This document shows positions 1 to 4,168 of a stretch of 5,351 nucleotides of DNA, piece by piece. The position numbers and the translations under genes are program-made. The notes beneath the pieces were generated by a model. The model had not been told where the DNA came from, made no database searches, and saw only the letters and a program-made list of their open reading frames with translations. Origin of the DNA: Dehalococcoidia bacterium (GTDB taxonomy: Bacteria; Chloroflexota; Dehalococcoidia; Dehalococcoidales; E44-bin46); NCBI GenBank assembly GCA_020343755.1, contig CP070810.1, forward strand, positions 213,766 through 219,116, read 5' to 3'. Within the stretch, counting starts at the first letter, position 1. Each line of letters opens with the position of its first letter.

Positions 1-1146
1 CTGGGTAGCCCGTTTAAGAGCTGGTATGGTCAGCTCAGGAGAAATGCCCCTTTCAAATCGCATGCAGGCTTCGCTGGGTAAACATAGTACCCTACCTGTG
101 TAGTGGATGCTGGGTGGGCTAAAATTAGCCGATTCCAGCAGTACTGACGTGGTCTCTTGGGTAACCTCAGTATCAGCCCCACCCATTACACCAGCGATAG
201 CCACTGCCTGCTCCTCGTCAGCAATAACCAGCATATCTCGGGAAAGGAGCCGCTCTATTCCATCCAGAGTAACTATAGCTTCACCCTCAGTCGCCCGGCG
301 CACGATAATTTTTCCGCCTTTAATTTGGTGATAATCAAAGGCATGTAGGGGTTGCCCATATTCCAGCATAACATAGTTAGTAATATCTACAATATTATTT
401 ATCGGGCGCATACCGCATTTCAGTAATCGTTGCTGCATCCACCTCGGAGACTCAGCCAGTTTTATCCCGGTGATTAGACTGGCACAATATCTGGGACACA
501 GGTCAGGGCCGGCAATGTCGACTGATATTTGCTGGGCTATAGGCGATGCTGTTTCTTCATACTCAACTTCGGGAGGATGCAGACCTTGTCCAGTCAGGGC
601 AGTGACCTCCCTAGCTATGCCAACAATAGACAGGCAATCAGGGCGATTAGGGGTTACATCTATATCAAGAATGGTATCACCTAGATAGTTAGCCAGCGGA
701 GTACCAATGGGTGCTTCGGCGGGCAAGACTATAATCCCTTCGTGACTGTCGGAGATGCCCAGTTCCTTCTCTGAGCAAGCCATACCATTAGACACCACGC
801 CTCGAATCTTGGCTGATTTCAGCCGGAATACCTGCCCACTATGCCCATCTATAAGTTGAGCTCCAACGCGGGCGAAGGCTACCTTGTCACCAAGCCTGAG
901 ATTTGGTGCTCCACAGACAACAGTTTGCCGCTCCGTGCCTAAATCTATAGTAGCTAACCTAAGACGGTCGGCATTGGGGTGTGGGTTAACAGCCACTATT
1001 TGACCGATAACGATGTTTTCCCAACTATCACCAATAACCTGTATCCCCTTGACCTCAGTGCCAGCCATTGTCAATCTGCTGGCTAGGTCATTCGGGAGCA
1101 GGGTAATATCAACATATTCCCGGAGCCAGTTAAGCGGAACCTTCAT
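1..1146 (-). CDS. pheT: Phenylalanyl-tRNA synthetase beta subunit, N-terminal 382 residues (3' end outside window)
   Basis: The beta subunit of the (alpha-beta)2 cytoplasmic enzyme that charges tRNA-Phe; beta carries tRNA-binding and the editing site that hydrolyses mischarged Tyr-tRNA-Phe. My translation from the ATG at 1146 stays open to base 1 (382 codons), so the gene continues past the window; the family is usually about 800 residues. Visible parts: N-terminal start MKVPLNWLREYV, an EMAP/OB-fold tRNA-binding domain at about residues 40-150 with HPNADRL (56-62) and GMACSEKELG (121-130), the DIDVTPNRPDCLS segment (161-173), and the B3/B4 editing domain from about 210 on, with DITNY (254-258), GQPLHAFD (264-271), GVMGG (319-323), LLESANF (336-342) and RFERG (363-367). 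By comparison with the Thermus enzyme, T256, H268 and E338 sit where the editing residues are expected, so editing looks intact. It starts 3 bases after the pheS stop, so the two are almost certainly cotranscribed and translationally coupled; only a weak GAGG lies 12 bases upstream. Confidence 0.97.
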   Translation of the reverse strand, partial: MKVPLNWLREYVDITLLPNDLASRLTMAGTEVKGIQVIGDSWENIVIGQIVAVNPHPNADRLRLATIDLGTERQTVVCGAPNLRLGDKVAFARVGAQLIDGHSGQVFRLKSAKIRGVVSNGMACSEKELGISDSHEGIIVLPAEAPIGTPLANYLGDTILDIDVTPNRPDCLSIVGIAREVTALTGQGLHPPEVEYEETASPIAQQISVDIAGPDLCPRYCASLITGIKLAESPRWMQQRLLKCGMRPINNIVDITNYVMLEYGQPLHAFDYHQIKGGKIIVRRATEGEAIVTLDGIERLLSRDMLVIADEEQAVAIAGVMGGADTEVTQETTSVLLESANFSPPSIHYTGRVLCLPSEACMRFERGISPELTIPALKRATQ

Positions 1147-1149
1147 CTC

Positions 1150-2190
1150 TCAGAACTGCCTCAAAAATCTAAGGTCACTACTATAAAACAGCCTGGTATC
1201 GTCGATTTGATGGCGAAGCATGGGAAGACGGTCAATGCCCATACCGAAGGCAAAGCTGGTGTAAACCTCAGGGTCAATACCACCACGCTGAAGCACTTGA
1301 GGGTGGGTCATTCCAGCGCCTAATATTTCAATCCAGCCAGTATTGCCACACAAGCGGCAGCCTTTGCCACCACAGAGTAAGCATTCTATCGCCATCTCAA
1401 CGCCAGGCTCAACAAAGGGGAAGTAGTCACAGCGGAAGCGCACCTTCCTATTCTCGCCGAAGAAACGACGAGCAAACTCAAAAAGTGTCCCCTTCAATTC
1501 ACTTATAGTAACCCCTTTATCAACAACGAAACCATCAATTTGATAAAACATAGGGGTATGGGTAGCATCACTAGCCTCATAACGATAAACCCTTCCCGGC
1601 TCCACTACTCTTATTGGAGGTGGCACGGTCTCAGCAATCCTAGCGGTTACCGAGGTAGTATGGGTTCGCAGGAGCATGGGGCTTTCGCCGCTATCTGTCT
1701 CAAAATCAATCCAGGATGTTGACATGGTATCACGGGCCGGGTGTTCCTTGGGAATATTCAATGCCTCAAAATTGTAATAGTCCCACTCTACCTCCGGCCC
1801 CTCCACTACTTGAAAGCCCATAGAGACAAATATGTCACATATTTCATAGAGTGTTTGAGTAATAGGATGTAAATGACCTATGGGAAAAGGACGACCGGGC
1901 AGGGTAACATCGATAGGCTCTTCCTTAGCCGATACTACCAGTCGTGCCTCTTGTAGAACTCGCTCCCTTTGCCTTAAACCTTCTTCTAAGTCGACCTTAA
2001 CCTGATTAGCCCGAGCGCCAACGACTTTCCTCTCCTCAAGAGGTAACGAGGCTAAGCTACGTAGAACCTTGGTTAGATTACTCTTCCTGCCCAAATAACG
2101 AACTCGCCAAGATCCCAACCCCTTAATATCGTTGACATCTTTTAACTCTTGCAACGCGTTTAGTTTTAGTTCTTCAAGTTGGTTTAACAT
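1150..2190 (-). CDS. pheS: Phenylalanyl-tRNA synthetase alpha subunit
   Basis: Catalytic subunit of class II phenylalanyl-tRNA synthetase, which activates Phe with ATP and transfers it to tRNA-Phe together with PheT. Numbering from an upstream in-frame TTG at 2205 (351 aa): N-terminal coiled-coil region to about residue 95 with YLGRKS (37-42); catalytic core with FEALNIPKEHPARD (146-159), LLRTHTTSVTAR (178-189), motif 2 RVYRYEASDATH (205-216), CDYFPFVEPGVEM (259-271) and motif 3 GMGIDRL (321-327); the usual end in LRFLRQF. A Cys-x2-Cys-x4-Cys-x2-Cys insert (C275, C278, C283, C286) precedes GWIEILGAGMTHPQVL and looks like a zinc knuckle, which E. coli PheS lacks. Start choice: TTG at 2205 and ATG at 2190 are both possible and neither has a good Shine-Dalgarno; an in-frame TAA lies just upstream of the TTG. 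I prefer the ATG because the distance to the YLGRK motif then matches E. coli PheS. It is followed 3 bases later by pheT. Confidence 0.95.
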   Translation of the reverse strand: MLNQLEELKLNALQELKDVNDIKGLGSWRVRYLGRKSNLTKVLRSLASLPLEERKVVGARANQVKVDLEEGLRQRERVLQEARLVVSAKEEPIDVTLPGRPFPIGHLHPITQTLYEICDIFVSMGFQVVEGPEVEWDYYNFEALNIPKEHPARDTMSTSWIDFETDSGESPMLLRTHTTSVTARIAETVPPPIRVVEPGRVYRYEASDATHTPMFYQIDGFVVDKGVTISELKGTLFEFARRFFGENRKVRFRCDYFPFVEPGVEMAIECLLCGGKGCRLCGNTGWIEILGAGMTHPQVLQRGGIDPEVYTSFAFGMGIDRLPMLRHQIDDTRLFYSSDLRFLRQF

Positions 2191-2205
2191 AGCTGTCTTA
2201 GCCAA

Positions 2206-2272
2206 GATTGTTTATTAACTTCATCCCTTTTAGATATTTGTTAGCCACCTACCCTCTGATTAAACAATATTT
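2206..2272 (-). promoter_or_regulatory. Exonuclease-pheS intergenic region bounded by an 8-base inverted repeat
   Basis: A 67-base AT-rich gap. ATTGTTTA (minus strand, 2268-2261) is repeated as its exact reverse complement TAAACAAT (2214-2207), separated by 46 bases; the second arm ends one base before the possible TTG start of pheS. In RNA the arms could close a long-loop stem over the region ahead of pheS; in DNA they could be an operator. An eight-codon mini-ORF (ATG at 2224, TAA ending at 2198) stops 7 bases before the preferred pheS ATG, but without a well-spaced Shine-Dalgarno. No convincing promoter or T-box was seen, so pheST may depend on transcription from upstream. The function is inferred only. 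Confidence 0.3.
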
Positions 2273-2824
2273 CTATTTCCAGTCCACTTTAACCTCAATC
2301 CTTACTCCTCTGGTTGGACAATAGTAAATCAGTCCATGTTCCCGTCCATATTCGTAAATCTCTCTTGTCAGTTCCACATCCTGCCGACAATAATCTATAA
2401 CCTCTTTAATTTTCCCCTCTTGAAACCAACTCACTACCTCGTATCCAGTCCCCAATTTCTCTACTCCTAATGTAGGCGAAGATATTTCTTCTAAACTTGG
2501 CCACTTCACATCAGGCGATAAGCGATCTTTCACATCAATGAAAATATCAAGTGTCTTTCCATCTAACAGCATGTGGACATCATCTGCATACCCGCTCAGC
2601 ACTTCATAATCAAATTTTAGTAGGTTAAATCCGATAATCATGTCAAACTGTGCTAGTTCCTTAATCAGCTCTTGCACTTTACTTTCAGACCAATCACGAA
2701 ACCCATGTCCCTTATCCCAAGACACTGCAATTGACAAACCGAACCCACGAACATTGTTCCATCCGCCCTCCACCTCTGTCGACCAACGCTGGGTTTCTAA
2801 ATCAAAGAATATTTCCTTCTTCAT
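2273..2824 (-). CDS. Stand-alone DEDDy-type 3'-5' exonuclease / RNase H-fold protein (YprB-like)
   Basis: A 183-residue cytoplasmic protein (no signal peptide or membrane segment) made of a single RNase H-like exonuclease fold. All metal-binding motifs of the DnaQ/DEDD superfamily are visible: Exo I FFDLET (D8, E10), Exo II GFNLLKFDYEVL (N67, D72) and Exo III YCRQDVELT (Y145, D149), the Tyr-x3-Asp form that defines the DEDDy group; D93 in TLDIF is a further conserved-looking acid. The closest family I recognise is the RNase_H_2/YprB type, in which the domain occurs alone or fused to helicases. An enzyme acting on DNA or RNA ends is therefore likely, but the substrate cannot be told from sequence. 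The ATG at 2824 is fixed: an in-frame TAA lies three codons upstream and the next Met would lose Exo I. There is no Shine-Dalgarno; a near-consensus promoter ends 8 bases before the ATG, suggesting a leaderless message. It interrupts the usual rplT-pheS junction. Confidence 0.85.
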   Translation of the reverse strand: MKKEIFFDLETQRWSTEVEGGWNNVRGFGLSIAVSWDKGHGFRDWSESKVQELIKELAQFDMIIGFNLLKFDYEVLSGYADDVHMLLDGKTLDIFIDVKDRLSPDVKWPSLEEISSPTLGVEKLGTGYEVVSWFQEGKIKEVIDYCRQDVELTREIYEYGREHGLIYYCPTRGVRIEVKVDWK

Positions 2825-2862
2825 TATTCTGGATTATAGGTTATCAGTAGCAAAAGGGTCAA
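2825..2862 (-). promoter_or_regulatory. Sigma70-type promoter for the exonuclease gene, predicted leaderless or nearly so
   Basis: On the minus strand a -35 box TTGACC (2862-2857, five of six consensus bases) and a perfect -10 box TATAAT (2838-2833) are separated by 18 bases. Only 8 bases (CCAGAATA) lie between the -10 box and the ATG at 2824, so transcription should begin at about 2824-2828, leaving 0-4 bases of 5' untranslated RNA and no room for a Shine-Dalgarno. The in-frame stop just upstream of the gene lies within the -10 box itself. The boxes are seen directly; activity and start site are inferred. Confidence 0.7.
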
Positions 2863-2882
2863 GAGAATATAGTAATAGGAAG

Positions 2883-2910
2883 TCTTAAAGGGGCGAAACC
2901 CCTCTTAAGA
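2883..2910 (-). repeat. Imperfect palindrome, 11-bp stem (second hairpin after rplT)
   Basis: TCTTAAAGGGG (2883-2893, plus strand) pairs with the arm at 2899-2910 with one bulged C at 2904, closing a CGAAA loop (TTTCG on the minus strand). It follows the 2919-2947 hairpin by 8 bases and lies just ahead of the exonuclease promoter. No run of T follows on either strand, so it is not a textbook terminator; it could be a secondary 3'-end structure of the rplT message or part of an interspersed palindromic element. Confidence 0.6.
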
Positions 2911-2918
2911 AATTATCT

Positions 2919-2947
2919 TCCCCTTCCCCTTGATAAGGGGAAGGGGA
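2919..2947 (-). terminator. Perfect 13-bp hairpin downstream of rplT, candidate terminator or palindromic repeat
   Basis: The arms 2919-2931 and 2935-2947 are exact reverse complements (two CCCC blocks each followed by TT in one arm) with a 3-base loop at 2932-2934. It starts 26 bases after the rplT stop, where the end of the ribosomal-protein message is expected. The minus-strand bases after the stem (AGATAATTTC) are only moderately T-rich, so Rho-independent termination would be weak; the stem could instead protect the mRNA 3' end. The near-symmetric C/G-block palindrome also resembles the dispersed intergenic repeats of some bacterial genomes, which cannot be judged from one copy. Confidence 0.55.
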
Positions 2948-2973
2948 TACAGAGAACAGGGTTAAACAATCTT

Positions 2974-3333
2974 TTAGTCCTGAACTTTGCCTTTAGCTAT
3001 GGTTACTAAATTAGCGAAGGATTCAGGTTCTCTGACTACCATATCAGCTAAGAGCTTACGGTTAATCTCAACTCCAGCCCTTTTTAAGCCATCCATAAAT
3101 TGGGAATAGGTGAGGCCCTGGGCTCGGCTAGCAGCATTAACCCGTGAAATCCACAGACGCCTCATATCACCCTTTCGCTCACGGCGATGCCTATAGGCAT
3201 AGCTCAATGACTTGAGCATAGACTCATGAGCTCGACGATAAAGGGAATGCTTGGTTGCCCTATACCCTTTGGTCAAGGCTAATACCTTCTTATGTCGATG
3301 ACGTGTAGTTATGCCTGTCTTTACTCGTGGCAC
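2974..3333 (-). CDS. rplT: 50S ribosomal protein bL20
   Basis: A 119-residue, strongly basic protein of normal family length that binds 23S rRNA and is needed for early assembly of the large subunit. Recognisable throughout: MPRVKTGITTRHRHKKVLALTKGYR at the start (read here as overlapping blocks), the extended Arg/Lys-rich N-terminal tail, AYRHRRERKGDMRRLWISRVNAA in the middle and the globular C-terminal half with GLTYSQFM and LKRAGVEINRKLLADM. The start is GTG at 3333, supported by AGGAGG 5 bases upstream. It follows rpmI by 9 bases, and its Shine-Dalgarno overlaps the rpmI stop codon, so translation of the two is probably coupled. In E. coli and Bacillus L20 represses this operon; no matching leader structure is visible here. 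Confidence 0.97.
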   Translation of the reverse strand: MPRVKTGITTRHRHKKVLALTKGYRATKHSLYRRAHESMLKSLSYAYRHRRERKGDMRRLWISRVNAASRAQGLTYSQFMDGLKRAGVEINRKLLADMVVREPESFANLVTIAKGKVQD

Positions 3334-3338
3334 GATAT

Positions 3339-3344
3339 CCTCCT
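3339..3344 (-). promoter_or_regulatory. Shine-Dalgarno of rplT, overlapping the rpmI stop
   Basis: AGGAGG on the minus strand lies 5 bases before the GTG at 3333 and shares bases with the TAG stop of rpmI (3345-3343). It decides the GTG start of rplT and implies that ribosomes ending rpmI are placed to start rplT. Confidence 0.85.
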
Positions 3345-3546
3345 ATCTAACTCCATAAGGTAAAAGCCTTTTTACCCGAACCCTATCACTAGGACTTGTT
3401 GGTACTGTTTCATCGTAAAGGCGCTTGGTTCGTTTTGCCTTTCGCCGGCGCAAATGGCTTTTCCCACCCTTAGTCCGCATAATTTTGCCGCTACCAGTAA
3501 TATGGAAGCGGCTCTGCGCTCCCTTATGGGTTTTGATTTTCGGCAT
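3343..3546 (-). CDS. rpmI: 50S ribosomal protein bL35
   Basis: A 67-residue basic protein of the usual bL35 length, part of the large ribosomal subunit. The family signature is clear: MPKIKTHKGAQSRFHITGSGK at the N-terminus, then MRTKGGKSHLRRRKAKRTKRL and a short variable tail ending LLPYGVR. The ATG at 3546 lies one base after the TAG stop of infC, with TGAGGG (3560-3555) inside the infC end as a moderate Shine-Dalgarno 8 bases away, so its expression should follow infC. The tail YDETVPTSPSDRVRVKRLLPYGVR is longer in its link (TSPSDRV) than I expect for well-known relatives, but this is within normal variation. Confidence 0.96.
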   Translation of the reverse strand: MPKIKTHKGAQSRFHITGSGKIMRTKGGKSHLRRRKAKRTKRLYDETVPTSPSDRVRVKRLLPYGVR

Positions 3547-3547
3547 C

Positions 3548-4093
3548 CTAGCTTCCCTCAGCCTTCCTTAATTTAGTTTTTTGAGCGGCTACAGGAGATA
3601 AAATCATAACCATTCTGGTGCCATCCATTCCAGGTTGTCTCTCCAGAGAAGCCACTTCCTTCAGTGATTCCGTCATCCTCTGCAATAGCCTCCAGCCAAT
3701 CTCAGGGTGTGTGATTTCGCGTCCCCTGAACATTACACTTACCTTAACCTTGTCACCACCATCCAGCAATTTCCTTACTAACCTGGTCTTAGCTTCAAAA
3801 TCATGATTATCTATTCTAGGTCGTAACCGAACCTCCCTTAACAGCGAGACCTTCTGGCTCCTCCTAGCCTCGCGCTCTTTCTTAGTTTGCTCATACTTAT
3901 ACTTTCCATAGTCAAGGAGGCGGCATACTGGAGGAACCGAGGTTACCGCTACCTCAACAAGGTCGAGGTTTCGCTTCCTGGCTATTTCCCGCGCCTGGTA
4001 TAAGGGCATAATGCCCAACTGCTCCCCCTTCTCCCCCACGAGGCGAACCTCTTTGGCTATAATCCTCTCATTAACACGCAGCTTCTTAACTAT
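3548..4093 (-). CDS. infC: Translation initiation factor IF-3, probable ATA start
   Basis: IF3 binds the 30S subunit, prevents premature 50S joining and checks initiator tRNA and start codon. The N-domain contains RVNERI, AKEVRLVGEKGEQLGI and DLVEVAVTSVPPVCRLLDYGKYKYEQ, followed by a Lys/Glu/Arg linker, then the C-domain with LREVRLRPRIDNHDFEAK, KVKVSVMFRGREITHPE and the PGMDGTRMVMIL segment. The longest reading starts at a TTG at 4114 (188 aa), but a full AAGGAGGT (4111-4104) lies inside that reading, so the ribosome should start after it. The in-frame ATA at 4093, 10 bases beyond, gives a 181-residue protein whose N-terminus aligns with other IF3s. Non-AUG starts (AUU, AUC, AUA) are a known trait of infC and underlie its self-regulation. 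The exact start is inferred; the identity is certain. rpmI begins one base after the stop. Confidence 0.95.
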   Translation of the reverse strand: MVKKLRVNERIIAKEVRLVGEKGEQLGIMPLYQAREIARKRNLDLVEVAVTSVPPVCRLLDYGKYKYEQTKKEREARRSQKVSLLREVRLRPRIDNHDFEAKTRLVRKLLDGGDKVKVSVMFRGREITHPEIGWRLLQRMTESLKEVASLERQPGMDGTRMVMILSPVAAQKTKLRKAEGS

Positions 4094-4103
4094 GTCCTTA
4101 TTT

Positions 4104-4111
4104 ACCTCCTT
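4104..4111 (-). promoter_or_regulatory. infC: Perfect Shine-Dalgarno of infC
   Basis: AAGGAGGT on the minus strand, complementary to the 3' end of 16S rRNA. It directly follows a TTG (4114-4112), so it cannot serve that codon, and points to the in-frame ATA at 4093-4091, 10 bases downstream. No ATG, GTG or other TTG in frame is suitably spaced. Confidence 0.75.
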
Positions 4112-4138
4112 CAAGCCTCAGCTATTTTACGGACAAGA

Positions 4139-4167
4139 ACTATAACATACTCGCTTAGAGTAATCAA
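4139..4167 (-). promoter_or_regulatory. Extended -10 promoter candidate for infC-rpmI-rplT
   Basis: In the 54-base thrS-infC gap the minus strand has TTGATT (4167-4162, four of six consensus bases), a 17-base spacer and TATAGT (4144-4139, five of six), with TG at 4147-4146 forming an extended -10 element. A start near 4130-4134 would give a leader of about 40 bases to the ATA start. The -35 box touches the thrS stop region. This would let the ribosomal-protein part be transcribed apart from thrS. Seen as motif match only. Confidence 0.5.
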
Positions 4168-4168
4168 A

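Noticed and set aside
343..345. Possible frameshift or stop in pheT, since it was not obvious as a complete gene
   Set aside because: Manual translation of the minus strand from 1146 to 1 gives 382 codons without a stop and with motifs in order; the gene is only cut by the window edge.
107..688. Several plus-strand open frames of 60-75 codons over the first 700 bases
   Set aside because: They lie antisense to pheT, which is open throughout and has clear family motifs; their translations show no domain and no supporting Shine-Dalgarno.
2241..2260. Possible T-box remnant (AGAGGGTAGGTGG) upstream of pheS
   Set aside because: The full T-box sequence and the specifier stem are absent, and the 67-base gap is too short to hold a T-box leader.
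4093..4135. Short pairing TGTCC/GGACA that could mask the infC start
   Set aside because: Only five base pairs, and the upstream arm lies at or before the predicted transcription start, so it is unlikely to be in the RNA.
4115..4168. L20-type autoregulatory leader before infC
   Set aside because: The 54-base gap holds a promoter candidate and leaves no room for the long leader or pseudoknot known from Bacillus or E. coli.
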